A stretch of DNA of 64,000 nt from RYN-230 sp963760405 (GTDB lineage: Bacteria; Actinomycetota; Actinomycetes; Streptosporangiales; Streptosporangiaceae), in the NCBI GenBank assembly GCA_963760405.1, contig CAVXCV010000007.1:62001-126000 (forward strand), in the 5' to 3' direction. The notes beneath the pieces were generated by a model. That model was given only the letters and a program-made list of their open reading frames with translations. It made no database searches and was not told the DNA's origin. The position numbers and the translations under genes were made by a program. Positions 55,762-64,000 of the stretch are shown piece by piece. How positions within the stretch are numbered: position 1 is the first letter of the stretch; each line of letters opens with the position of its first letter.

Positions 55762-55778
55762 TTGCGACTTAGTTGCAA
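55762..55778. promoter_or_regulatory. Nur-like (nickel uptake regulator) box
   Basis: TTGCGA-CTTAG-TTGCAA matches the Nur box reported in Streptomyces (TTGCAA-N5-TTGCAA) at 11 of 12 positions. It lies 86 bases before a nickel/cobalt permease gene, so nickel-dependent repression is expected. Position relative to a promoter is not resolved. Confidence 0.65.
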
Positions 55779-55863
55779 CAGATTAGGCTGCTGAAGAGCC
55801 GCCGCCGAGCTGCGCATCTCCTGCCAGACGAGCTGCGGATATCCCCGCCGGAAAGGTGCCTTG

Positions 55864-56973
55864 ATGGCTGACCCTCGCGCCCGCCTGACCAGGATCCGTG
55901 CCGCGCTCAGCCCCCGGGAGTGGACCGGGGTCAGCGCCATGGGCGGGTTCGTGCTCGGGCTGCACGTACTCGGCTGGCTCATGCTCGCCGCCGCGGTCGG
56001 CGGCCACTACCACATCAGCAAGACCGAGGTTTTCGGCTTCGGCACCGGGATCCTGGCCTACACCCTCGGCATGCGGCACGCGTTCGACGCCGACCACATC
56101 GCCGCCATCGACAACACCACCCGCAAGCTCGTCAGCGAGGGCAAGCGGCCGCTGTCGGTGGGGTTCTTCTTCTCGCTCGGCCATTCGTCCGTCGTGTTCG
56201 TGCTCGCGGTGCTGCTGAACTTCGGCATCCGCTCGCTGGACGCACAGGTCAAGAACGGGAACTCGCAGCTGCAGCACACCACCAACCTCATCGGCACCCT
56301 GGTGTCCGGCATCTTCCTGTTCCTGATCGCCGCGATCAACATGGTGATCCTGGCCGGGATCATCAAGGTGTTCCGCGCGATGCGCTCCGGCGCCTACGAC
56401 GACGACGCGCTGGAGGAGCAGCTCAACAAGCGCGGCCTGATGAACCGGATCCTCGGCCCGCTGGCCCGGCGGATCGACGCGCCGTGGAAGATGTACCCGA
56501 TCGGCTTCCTGTTCGGCCTGGGCTTCGATACCGCCACCGAGGTGGCGTTGCTGGTCCTGGCGGGCACCGCGGTGGTCGGTGGGCTGCCGTTCTACGCCGT
56601 GCTGTCGCTGCCGATCCTGTTCGCGGCCGGGATGAGCCTGTTCGACACCGCGGACGGCTGCTTCATGAACTTCGCCTATGACTGGGCGTTCGCCCGCCCG
56701 GTCCGTAAGGTTTACTACAACCTCACCATCACCGGCCTGTCCGTGTTCGTCGCGGTGTTCATCGGCGCGGTCGAGGTACTGGGCCTGCTCGGTCAGGAAG
56801 GGCGCCTCAGCGGCCCCGGCTGGGCCTGGCTCGAAAGCTTCAACATCAACAAGGCCGGGTTCGTGATCGTCGGCGTGTTCGTGATCACCTGGGCGGTGGC
56901 CCTGGCCATCTGGCGGTTCGGCCGGATCGAGCAGAAGTGGGACCTGGCCGCCAGCACGAGCAGCAACGACTGA
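55864..56973 (+). CDS. nickel/cobalt transporter, HoxN/NixA (NiCoT) family
   Basis: 369 residues, eight expected spans. The signature RHAFDADHIAAIDNTTRKL carries the H-x4-D-H metal motif in span 2; LGFDTATEVALL and LFDTADGCFMNFAY are the other family motifs. It imports Ni2+ (or Co2+) across the cytoplasmic membrane, for example for urease, hydrogenase or nickel SOD. GGAAAGG precedes the ATG. A Nur-like box upstream supports nickel control. Confidence 0.95.
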   Translation: MADPRARLTRIRAALSPREWTGVSAMGGFVLGLHVLGWLMLAAAVGGHYHISKTEVFGFGTGILAYTLGMRHAFDADHIAAIDNTTRKLVSEGKRPLSVGFFFSLGHSSVVFVLAVLLNFGIRSLDAQVKNGNSQLQHTTNLIGTLVSGIFLFLIAAINMVILAGIIKVFRAMRSGAYDDDALEEQLNKRGLMNRILGPLARRIDAPWKMYPIGFLFGLGFDTATEVALLVLAGTAVVGGLPFYAVLSLPILFAAGMSLFDTADGCFMNFAYDWAFARPVRKVYYNLTITGLSVFVAVFIGAVEVLGLLGQEGRLSGPGWAWLESFNINKAGFVIVGVFVITWAVALAIWRFGRIEQKWDLAASTSSND

Positions 56974-57052
56974 GCGGGCCGGCCCGAGGAGCCCTGCGGA
57001 GCTGACGGCCGCGGCCTCGCTAACCTACCGGGGAACCGACGAAGGAGCACCG

Positions 57053-57400
57053 ATGGACACCGAGAAAGCACGGGCCCGGATCCGCGCCGAGCGGGCTGAG
57101 GTGCAGAGCCTGCTCCGTGACACCGAGATTGCTGGCCAGCAGGACCGCGATACCGAAATCGAGGACGCCGAGACCGGGGACGCCGCTGACGCGGCGCAGC
57201 CGCTGACCGCGCAGGGCCAGGACGACGCGGTGGCGGAGAGCCTGCGCGACCGGCTGGCCGCGCTGGACCGCGCCGAGCAGCGGCTGGACGCCGGGACCTA
57301 CGGCCGGTCGGTGCGCAGCGGGCTGCCCATCCCGGACGAGCGGCTGGACGCCGACCCGGCGGCGGAACTCACCGTGGAGGAGGCCCGGGCGCAGGGGTAA
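57053..57400 (+). CDS. DksA/TraR-like protein without zinc finger cysteines
   Basis: 115 residues. A helical N-terminus and the block LAALDRAEQRLDAGTYGRSV then RSGLPIPDERLDADPAAE align with actinobacterial TraR/DksA proteins, in which the segment is G-x-C-x-x-C-G-x-P-I. Both Cys are Ser/other here, so zinc would not bind. AAGGAG precedes the ATG. Confidence 0.75.
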   Translation: MDTEKARARIRAERAEVQSLLRDTEIAGQQDRDTEIEDAETGDAADAAQPLTAQGQDDAVAESLRDRLAALDRAEQRLDAGTYGRSVRSGLPIPDERLDADPAAELTVEEARAQG

Positions 57401-57417
57401 CGCCCGATCTAGGGCGT
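57400..57417. terminator. short hairpin between convergent genes
   Basis: ACGCCC and GGGCGT around GATCTA, overlapping the stop codons of both convergent genes. The stem is short, so confidence is modest. Confidence 0.4.
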
Positions 57418-57690
57418 ACCGGTGGCGGTGTAACCCGCGCTGCTCAGCAGGCGGCGCAGGTTGACCACGGCCTGGGTGTCCATGTCCTTCTGGTGGGCCG
57501 GGCGGTCGAGGAAACCCTTCTCCGGCCCGACGGTCACCAGGAGCCTGCCGTCCCCCCGCTCCTCGACTGAGCCGATCGCCTCCAGCAGGGAGAGCACGGC
57601 ATGCCATTCCACGTTATGGCTCACCGGGTGCTGGAACACCTGGCGCAGCGTGGTGCGGTGGTGGTTGCTGAGATGGCCCGGCTCTGACAT
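57409..57690 (-). CDS. conserved small protein of unknown function
   Basis: 93 residues: SNHHRTTLRQVFQHPVSHNV then EWHAVLSLLEAIGSVEERGD and MDTQAVVNLRRLLSSAGY. I know this pattern from actinobacterial hypothetical proteins; its fold resembles small HicA-like double-stranded RNA-binding proteins, but no toxin evidence is visible. AAAGGA precedes the ATG. Confidence 0.75.
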   Translation of the reverse strand: MSEPGHLSNHHRTTLRQVFQHPVSHNVEWHAVLSLLEAIGSVEERGDGRLLVTVGPEKGFLDRPAHQKDMDTQAVVNLRRLLSSAGYTATGTP

Positions 57691-57738
57691 TGGTGATCCT
57701 TTCGACCGGGCTCACGATAGCCGGACGGCGGCTGCCGG

Positions 57739-58737
57739 TTAACCCGCGAGGTGCGCGGGCAGCCCGAACCGGGGGAACAGGCTCCCGCCGGGGTAGCCCT
57801 GGTCCAGGAAGTGGTGGATGTGCTTGATCCGGCCGCCGGAGAGCTCCAGCACCTGGATGCACCAGGGGTCGAGCTGGCGGCCGTCCCCGCCATTCGGCCA
57901 GTACTGGCCGAACCCGGGTGAGCTGTTGGCCCTGACCGGGACCAGGCGCGAGCCAAGGCAGTGCTGGCCGAAGCCCGTATACCAGTCACGCAGGTCGTCG
58001 AGCCCGTGCAGCCACATCTGGTACGGCGGCATGGACAGGCTCGCGTCCTCGTGCAGCAGGCTGACCAGCTGGTCGATGTCGTAGCGCTCGAAAGCGTCCA
58101 GGTACCGGGCGAGCAGGTCCCGGTCCGCGCCCGGCAGGCCCGGCTCCGGCGACGCCACGCTCTGGCCGATCGTGGCCTGATCGAGCTGGGCCATGGTGGC
58201 CCGGGCTCGCTGCAGAGCGCTGTTCACCGAGGCGACCGTGCTGTCCAGCAGCGCGGCCACCTCGGACGCCTGCCAGCACAGCACCTCACGCAGGATGAGC
58301 ACGGCCCGCTGCCGGGGCGGCAGGTGCTGCAGCGCGGCGACGAACGCCAGCCGGATGGTGTCCTGCAGCACCACCTGGCCGGCCGGGTCGGTCCCCGGAG
58401 CGGCCAGCCCGCCGTCCGGGATCGGCTGGATCCAGGCCTGCTCGGGCAGGGTGGCCTGCGGCTGGGTGGTGCCGGGTACCGGGCTGGACAGGTCCATCGG
58501 CAGCGCCCGGCGCTGCCGGCCGCGCAGCATATCGAGGCACACGTTGGTGGCGATGCGGTACAACCAGGAGCGCAGCGCGGAGCGCCCCTCGAACCGGTCC
58601 AGCGCCTGCCAGGCGCGCACCATGGTCTCCTGCACGGCATCGTCAGCGTCGTAGGCCGAGCCGAGCATCCGGTAGCAGTAGCCACCCAGGCCACCGCGGT
58701 GCTGCTCAAGGTCAGCCGTGGTCACGTCGGTCAGCAC
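57739..58737 (-). CDS. ECF sigma factor with C-terminal SnoaL-like domain (SigG/TIGR02960-like)
   Basis: 332 residues. Region 2 (YCYRMLGSAYDADDAVQETM then FEGRSALRSWLYRIATNVCL), region 4 (LPPRQRAVLILREVLCWQAS; VASVNSALQRARATM), and a SnoaL-like/NTF2 domain after about residue 205 (ARYLDAFERYDIDQLVSLLH; GGRIKHIHHFLD). Such sigma factors carry their regulatory domain on the same chain instead of a separate anti-sigma factor. AGGAGG four bases before the GTG sets the start. Confidence 0.94.
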   Translation of the reverse strand: MLTDVTTADLEQHRGGLGGYCYRMLGSAYDADDAVQETMVRAWQALDRFEGRSALRSWLYRIATNVCLDMLRGRQRRALPMDLSSPVPGTTQPQATLPEQAWIQPIPDGGLAAPGTDPAGQVVLQDTIRLAFVAALQHLPPRQRAVLILREVLCWQASEVAALLDSTVASVNSALQRARATMAQLDQATIGQSVASPEPGLPGADRDLLARYLDAFERYDIDQLVSLLHEDASLSMPPYQMWLHGLDDLRDWYTGFGQHCLGSRLVPVRANSSPGFGQYWPNGGDGRQLDPWCIQVLELSGGRIKHIHHFLDQGYPGGSLFPRFGLPAHLAG

Positions 58738-58765
58738 GGATCCTCCTGTTGCTGTCTACCCGAAA

Positions 58766-59533
58766 CTAACGACCACTGCTGACAGTTCCGGCCGCCGGCC
58801 GGACCGCGGCCGCCGCGGGCACGCCCACCACCCCGCCGAACACAGCCACGCACAGCGCGCCCGCGACCGGCAGGCCGAGCGCGAGCGGCAGCCCGGTGAT
58901 GGTGGCGATCAGGCCGATCGCTGCCGGGCCGCCGACCATGCCGAGGTAGCTGAGGCCGACGACCTGGGCCAGGCCGTGCCCGGGCCGGGCTGGGTCGGCC
59001 TGGCCGCCGGCCAGGAACACCTGCGGCGCGATACCGGACAGGCCGGCCCCGAGCACGGCGAAGCCCACGATCCCGCCCACGGCGTTCCCGCTGATCAGGG
59101 CGCCGGCCAGGCCGGCCGCAGCCAGTGCACCGCCGGCCCGGACCAGCCAGGCCGCACCGAGCCGGGCCGCCAGCCGGTCGCCGAACAGCCGCCCCGCCGC
59201 CATTGCCACCGAGAACGCGGCGAACCCGGCGGCGGCGAGCCCGGCTGAGGTCCCTACGTCATCCCGCAGGTACACGGCGCTCCAGTCGGCCGCGGCCCCC
59301 TCGGCGAGCAGCACGCCCGCCGGGATGGCGAGCAGCGCGAGGCCGAGCAGCCCGTTGCTGAGCCGCAACTGCTGCTTGATCTCGGGGATGCCGGTCACCC
59401 AGACCGCGAGCACCACCCCGTACAGGACGAAGTAGGCCGTCACCGCCACCCGGGCCGCCCGGCCCGCCCGTCCCGGCCGCTGGCCCCGCCGCAGCGCGGG
59501 CCGACTGCCCCCGTCCCCCGGGAATCCCGCCAT
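58766..59533 (-). pseudogene. MFS transporter lacking spans 2-6
   Basis: 255 residues in place of about 390. Span 1 (VAVTAYFVLYGVVLAVWVTG then IPEIKQQLRLSNGLLGLALL) runs straight into the second-half motif EGAAADWSAVYLRDDVGTSA and spans 7-12 (AAGRLFGDRLAARLG; VGLSYLGMVGGPAAIGLIA). The segment with spans 2-6 is missing but the frame is kept, so the product is probably not a transporter. Confidence 0.7.
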
Positions 59534-59783
59534 ACCGGGGCACACTACTCACCGCAGCCACCCACCCCGCGTCAGGGAGGTGGCCGGATTCTGGCCGCCG
59601 CTTGTCTTCCTGCGGCCGCTCGTAGAAGGTGTCAACGGCGGCCCGGTTGCGCGTCGCTGCCGCGCAGTGCCCCAGTCGGCGGGCGCGGGCGGCGCGGCCC
59701 GGGCAGCGGAGATGGACATGGCCAGTCAGCAGGACGGATCAGGTCAGGCAGGCGCGGACGGGCCGGAGCAGGCCGGCCGCATC

Positions 59784-59974
59784 CGTGACGGGGCCCGGGC
59801 GGGCGACATCCGCAACGCGGCCCGGGCGACCGGTCTCCGCGACGGCGCCCGGGCGGCCGGCCTCCGCGACGGCGCCCCGGCGGCCGGCCTTCGCGACGGC
59901 GCCCCGGCGGCCGGCCTCCGCGACGCGCCCCGGGCGGCCGGCCTCCGCGATGCGCCCCGGCGGCCGGCATCCGC
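59784..59974. repeat. 27-bp tandem repeat derived from the HTH coding sequence
   Basis: Seven units, the best being GACGGCGCCCCGGCGGCCGG plus CCTCCGC at 59868-59921; earlier units are degenerate. Each matches GGCATCCGCGATGTAGCCCG of the true helix-turn-helix start. The final unit (59949-59974) lacks one base. Confidence 0.88.
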
Positions 59975-60943
59975 GATGTAGCCCGGCTGGCCGGGGTCTC
60001 GGTGGCCTCAGCCAGCTTCGCGCTCAACGGGCAGCCGGGGGTAGCCGAGGACACCCGGCGGCGTATCGTGGCCGCAGCGGAGCAGCTCGGCTACCGGGCC
60101 AACCCGCAGGCCCAGGCGCTGCGCCGGGGACGCACCAGCACCTACGGCTTCGTGGTGCGGAACTTCGCCAACCCGTTCTTCATCGAGGTGCTCGGCGGGG
60201 CTGAGGAAGTCGCCGGGGAGGCCGGGGCGACCCTGCTCTTCCTCGACTCGCGCTACTCCGTGCAGCGCGAGCGCAGGCACGTGCAGGAGATGGCCGCGCA
60301 GCGGATCGCCGGGCTGGCCATCGCCCCGGTGGGTACCGGCGAGTCGATCCGGCTCTGGCGTGAGCTGTGCCCTGACGCGCCCGCCGTCGCGCTGAACGCG
60401 TCGGTGGCCCGGATCAGCGGCGTCTGCCGGGTCTGCCCGGACAACGCCATCGCGGTCGGCCTGCCCATGCGCCGCCTCGCCGAGCTGGGGCACTCGTCGG
60501 TGGCGTTCCTGTCCGCCCCGCACAGCATCTGCGCGGACCCGGACCGGCTGCGCCATTTCCGGCGGCTGGCCCGCAGCCTCGGCCTGCGGGCCAGCGTCCT
60601 GTACTCGCCGCTCACCCTGACCGACGTGCGGCAGGCAGCCAGCAGGCTGCTAGCGGCCCCGGACGCGCCCACCGCGGTCATCACCAACTCCGACTACACC
60701 GCGCACGCGATCTACAAGGCCGCCCGCGAGCTGGGGCTGCGGGTGGGCCCCGACGTCTCCGTGATCGGGCATGACGACCTGGCCACCTCGGAGCTACTGG
60801 ATCCACCGCTGGCCACCATCCGGCTGGACCGGCGGGCCATGGGCCGGGAGCTGATGCTGCGGCTGCTCGGGCAGGTCCCGCCGGACGACTACGTGGCCCC
60901 GGTGGAACTGGTCGAGCGGGCGTCACTGCGGCCGCCACCGGAA

Positions 60944-61014
60944 CAGCCAGCAGCACCAGAGCAACCAGCACTACCGGAACAGCCAGCACCACCGGGACAG
61001 CCAGCGTCACCGCA
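60944..61014. repeat. 15-bp tandem repeat in LacI tail
   Basis: Five imperfect units encoding PEQPA/PGQPA at the C-terminus of the regulator. Confidence 0.8.
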
Positions 61015-61096
61015 GCGTCCCGCCACCCAGCAGGCACGGACCGCCGCGGCCTGGTGAACACCAGCCTGCTGCCACGCGTCAACTCGGTAACGTCTC

Positions 61097-61156
61097 TTGA
61101 CACCCCCGAGCCGGGTGAGTCAGCATACCGGCAAAACAAAACGTTTAAGGTATTTT
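61097..61156. promoter_or_regulatory. promoter region with LacI-like operator
   Basis: TTGACA (61097-61102) is followed by the palindrome AAACGTTT (61139-61146), centred on CG as in LacI/GalR operators; ACAAAA/TTTTGT arms flank it. It lies 120 bases before the solute-binding protein gene and after a LacI regulator. I cannot place a convincing -10. Confidence 0.45.
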
Positions 61157-61269
61157 GTGGGCGAGGTACGTGGGGGGGTCCGCCGAACCTCTGGATGTCA
61201 CGGTAACGGCGGCCCATTTAGCGACAACGGGCCCGCGTCTGAGTGGGAAAGTCACAGGAGGCAGGTTAA

Positions 61270-62391
61270 GTGAGATCGCCTTACCGTTTTACTCTCGTCG
61301 GGGCGGCCGCCGTGGCCGTGCTCGCGGCCGGGTGCTCGTCAGGCTCGTCCTCCAGCTCCAGCGGCGGGACCAACTGGGCGACTGTCAGCTCCGCCTCAGC
61401 CGGGGGCGGAATGAGCAACCTCATCGCCGCGGCGAAAAAAGAAGGCACGCTGAACGTTATCGCCCTCCCGCCGACATGGGCGAACTACGGGACGATTATC
61501 AAGGACTTCACGGCGAAATACGGCATCAAAGTCAACTCTGCTAATCCTGATGGCACCAGCCAGCAGGAAGTCAATGCGATAAAGCAGGAGAATGGCACGG
61601 CCGCGGCGCCCGACGTCGTGGACGTTGGCCAGGCCGTGGCCCTGGCCAACACCAGCCTGTTCACCCCGTACAAGGTGAGCACGTGGGCTGACATCCCGGC
61701 CGCCCAGAAGGACGCGAACGGCCTCTGGTACGAGGACTACGGCGGCTATATGGCGATCGGCTACTCGAGCAAGTTCGGCACGATCACCTCGATGAGCCAG
61801 CTGCTCAGCCCGAAGTTCAAGGGCGCGGTCGCCCTGAACGGGGACCCCACCTCGGCTAACGCCGGGCTGAACGGGGTCATGCTGGCGAACCTGGTAGAGG
61901 GCGGAACGCCCAGCGACATCTCGAAGGGCGTGAACTTCTTCCACCAGCTCAAGCAGGCTGGCAACTTCAACCCGGTGTCGGCCACCGGCGCCACGATCAA
62001 GGCAGGCACCACCCCGGTCGTGTTCAACTGGGACTACCTCAACCTGCCCAGCTACGTGGGCGTGTCGAACTGGAAGGTGTTCGTGCCGCCGGGCGAGCCG
62101 CTGGGCGGGTACTACACGCAGGCCATCAACAAGAGCGCGCCGCACCCGGCCGCAGCCCGGCTGTGGGAGGAGTTCCTCTACTCCCAGGCCACCGGCGGTG
62201 GCCAGAACCTGTGGCTGCAGGGCGGCGCCCGGCCGGTCGAGCAGCCGGCCATGACGTCCAACGGCACTATCGACAAGACGGCCGCGTCGGCCCTCCCGGC
62301 GGTGAGCGGAACCCCCGTCTTCCTCACCCAGGCCCAGGCCACCAGCGCCGCCAATTACCTGGCGACGAACTGGCAGAAGGCCATCGGCTAG
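61270..62391 (+). CDS. ABC transporter substrate-binding lipoprotein
   Basis: 373 residues. A lipoprotein signal peptide (FTLVGAAAVAVLAAGCSSGS, Cys near 22) precedes a type-2 periplasmic-binding fold of the polyamine/iron group: AAKKEGTLNVIALPPTWANY, PDVVDVGQAVALANTSLFTP, YGGYMAIGYSSKFG, and PVVFNWDYLNLPSYVGVSNW. It presents its ligand to the two permeases that follow. AGGAGG seven bases before the GTG supports the start. Confidence 0.92.
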   Translation: MRSPYRFTLVGAAAVAVLAAGCSSGSSSSSSGGTNWATVSSASAGGGMSNLIAAAKKEGTLNVIALPPTWANYGTIIKDFTAKYGIKVNSANPDGTSQQEVNAIKQENGTAAAPDVVDVGQAVALANTSLFTPYKVSTWADIPAAQKDANGLWYEDYGGYMAIGYSSKFGTITSMSQLLSPKFKGAVALNGDPTSANAGLNGVMLANLVEGGTPSDISKGVNFFHQLKQAGNFNPVSATGATIKAGTTPVVFNWDYLNLPSYVGVSNWKVFVPPGEPLGGYYTQAINKSAPHPAAARLWEEFLYSQATGGGQNLWLQGGARPVEQPAMTSNGTIDKTAASALPAVSGTPVFLTQAQATSAANYLATNWQKAIG

Positions 62392-62400
62392 CGAGGAAAT

Positions 62401-63267
62401 GTGACCATCGCTGCCACAGCGGAGGCCGGCGCCCAGCCCACCCGGGCCGGGCGCCGGCCTTCGGTTCCCGCCTGGGTGGGCACCGTCCCCTTCCTGGCCT
62501 ACGTCGGGGTCTTCCTGCTCCTGCCCACCGGGCTGGTAATTTTCAACGCGTTCAAGAACCAGAATGGCCAGTTCGAGCTGGCCGGTCTTAAGGCCCTCGG
62601 CAGCTCGGCGGTGCGCAGTTTTTTCGTCGGCTCGCTCGAGCTGGCCCTGATCTCGTCCCTGGTCGGGGCGGTCTTCGGGGCGATCCTGGCCTACGCGGTG
62701 GCGACCGGTAACCCGGACGGCACGGTGCGCCGGCTGTACCTGGCCGTTTCCGGGGTGCTGGCCCAGTTCGGCGGGGTCACCCTGGCGTTCGCGTTCCTCG
62801 TCCTGATCGGGCCGGTCGGCCTGCTGATACACGCCACCTGGTTCTACGACTTCCCGTGGGGCATCGTGGTGATCTACGCATACTTCCAGATCCCGCTGAT
62901 GGTGCTGGTCTTCCTGCCCGCGATCGACGGGCTGAAGGTGCAGTGGCGGGAGGCCTCGGAGAACCTGGGCGCGTCGGCCTGGCAGTACTGGCGGCATGTG
63001 GGCGGGCCGCTGCTGACGCCGGCCTTCCTCGGGGCCACGCTGCTGCTGTTCGCCAACGGGCTGTCCGCCTTCGCCACGATCCAGGCCTGGGAGAACCAGA
63101 TCGCCTACATCGTGCCGCAGCAGATCAGCACCGCGCTCAACAGCGAGGTCGGGCTGAGCAATGCCAACGAGGCTGACGTGCTCGCCCTCGGTATGGTGAT
63201 CATGGTGGCCATCGTGATGACGGGATACGCGCTGTTGCAGCGCCGGGCGGCACGATGGCTCCGGTAA
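62401..63267 (+). CDS. ABC transporter permease (first)
   Basis: 288 residues, about six spans (GTVPFLAYVGVFLLLPTGLV at the start). The EAA loop reads EASENLGASAWQYWRHVGGP. It is a PotB-like inner-membrane subunit. The next permease starts 13 bases before its stop. Confidence 0.93.
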   Translation: MTIAATAEAGAQPTRAGRRPSVPAWVGTVPFLAYVGVFLLLPTGLVIFNAFKNQNGQFELAGLKALGSSAVRSFFVGSLELALISSLVGAVFGAILAYAVATGNPDGTVRRLYLAVSGVLAQFGGVTLAFAFLVLIGPVGLLIHATWFYDFPWGIVVIYAYFQIPLMVLVFLPAIDGLKVQWREASENLGASAWQYWRHVGGPLLTPAFLGATLLLFANGLSAFATIQAWENQIAYIVPQQISTALNSEVGLSNANEADVLALGMVIMVAIVMTGYALLQRRAARWLR

Positions 63268-64000
63268 CCGCACTGGGCGAGTCCTCGCTGGCCGCGCCGG
63301 CCAGGGGCATGCGCGGCATGCAGGCGGGGCGGCGCAGGCGGCTGAACGCCTTCCGCTACCTGGTCTTCACCGTGTTCGGGCTGTTCTTCCTGCTGCCGTT
63401 CCTGGCGATGGTCAGGTTCTCGCTGGAGGGAAGCAAGCTCGGCACCTGGTCGCTGTCGGCCTGGTCGCAGATCGTCTCGTACCCGGGCCTGTTCGGCGCG
63501 GTCGAGATCACCCTGGAACTGGCCGTCATCACCTGCGCGGTCATGCTGGTGCTGCTGGTGCCGACCATGATCTGGGTCCAGCTGCGGGTGCCGTGGATGA
63601 CCCGGACCATCGAGTTCCTCTGCGTGCTGCCGCTCACCATCCCCGCGATCGCCCTGGTGGTCGGGCTGGCCACGGTCTACAACCGGATCAGGCACTACGA
63701 GCTGTCCGCGCTCATGCTGTTCTGGGCCTACGTAGTCCTGGCGCTGCCGTACGCCTACCGGGCGCTGGCGGCCGGCCTGGCCGGGATGGACGTCACGACC
63801 ATGTCCGAGGCCGCGCGCAGCCTCGGGGCCAGCTGGTTCACCGTGATCGTCCGGGTGATCGTGCCCAACATGCGGCAGGCGATCCTGAACGCCCTGCTGC
63901 TGACCGGGGCGCTGGTCCTCGGCGAGTTCACCATCGCCTACCTGCTGCTCTACACCAACCTCCAGGTGGCGCTGTATTCGATCAGCCGGAACACGCCGAA
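63255..64000 (+). CDS. ABC transporter permease (second), truncated by window end
   Basis: At least 248 residues from the ATG at 63255: a span FTVFGLFFLLPFLAMVRFSL, further spans, and the EAA loop EAARSLGASWFTVIVRVIVP. This is the PotC-like partner of the preceding permease. The frame is open to the right edge; an ATPase gene would be expected beyond. Confidence 0.88.
   Translation, partial: MAPVTALGESSLAAPARGMRGMQAGRRRRLNAFRYLVFTVFGLFFLLPFLAMVRFSLEGSKLGTWSLSAWSQIVSYPGLFGAVEITLELAVITCAVMLVLLVPTMIWVQLRVPWMTRTIEFLCVLPLTIPAIALVVGLATVYNRIRHYELSALMLFWAYVVLALPYAYRALAAGLAGMDVTTMSEAARSLGASWFTVIVRVIVPNMRQAILNALLLTGALVLGEFTIAYLLLYTNLQVALYSISRNTP

Larger units (their letters stand above)
55375..55863. 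other. intergenic region with repeats and a Nur-like box
   Basis: Nearly 490 bases without a convincing gene. It holds a direct/inverted repeat element at 55432-55519 and a nickel-regulator-like box at 55762-55778. Short frames here are low-complexity and not called. Confidence 0.5.
59718..61057 (+). pseudogene. LacI-family regulator with repeat-extended N-terminus, one frameshift
   Basis: From the ATG at 59718 (GGAG six bases upstream) the protein begins with a tandem array of nine-residue units (GLRDGARAA and variants) that are copies of its own helix-turn-helix start, GIRDVARLAGVSVASASFAL. The last repeat unit is 26 bases instead of 27, which breaks the frame at about 59961. The rest is intact: GFVVRNFANPFFIEVLGGAE, SVIGHDDLATSELLDPP, and a Pro/Gln tail from a 15-bp array. 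It likely controls the ABC importer behind it. Confidence 0.75.

Overview
The window is high-GC actinobacterial chromosome, most like the Streptosporangiales/Streptomyces side of the phylum. Pointers to this are GTG/TTG starts, ATGA and GTGA gene overlaps, XRE-DUF5753/DUF397 pairs, a DUF222-HNH protein, an imuA'-imuB-dnaE2 mutasome and an Rsb-type anti-sigma partner-switching operon. I see no rRNA, tRNA, CRISPR array, prophage or insertion sequence.

Layout. 0-6 kb: a partial DUF488 gene, a glycerophosphodiesterase, and a LacI regulator that looks set to control a permease plus M24-family protein through an operator between them. 6-13.6 kb: an MMPL exporter, a small lower-GC block of XRE/DUF397/ribbon-helix-helix regulators, then a NarL-type two-component system. 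A 39-bp palindromic element is shared by the exporter and kinase upstream regions. 13.6-23.6 kb: a Wadjet-like SMC defence operon (JetA/B/C homologues) without an obvious JetD, preceded on the same strand by a DUF222-HNH endonuclease-like gene. 23.7-25.9 kb: a decayed winged-helix regulator, an AhpD-like gene, an oxidoreductase and tandem repeats. 26-32 kb: a six-gene stressosome/partner-switching operon (RsbR, RsbS, RsbT, kinase-phosphatase fusion, hybrid histidine kinase, REC-GAF-PP2C). 32-40 kb: a class-V aminotransferase with a repeat insertion, a broken glycosyltransferase, a PadR/membrane protein/signal peptidase I operon, a secreted repeat protein and a peptidase E. 39-46 kb: dnaE2, imuB and imuA' behind a promoter with an SOS box. 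46-54 kb: two acyl-CoA ligases, a P450, a conserved protein, a hydrolase and an acyl-CoA dehydrogenase remnant. 54-59.5 kb: a MucR-like DNA-binding protein, a nickel permease behind a Nur-like box, small proteins, an ECF sigma factor and a shortened MFS gene. 59.7-64 kb: a LacI regulator and an ABC importer cut by the window end.

Two traits run through the whole window. First, minisatellites: 15-, 18-, 27- and 30-bp arrays lie inside reading frames, and 15-, 16- and about 25-bp arrays lie between genes. Second, many otherwise well-conserved genes carry a single frameshift, an in-frame internal deletion or a short duplication. Either this is a region of fast repeat-driven decay, or the assembly contains indel errors; raw reads would separate the two.
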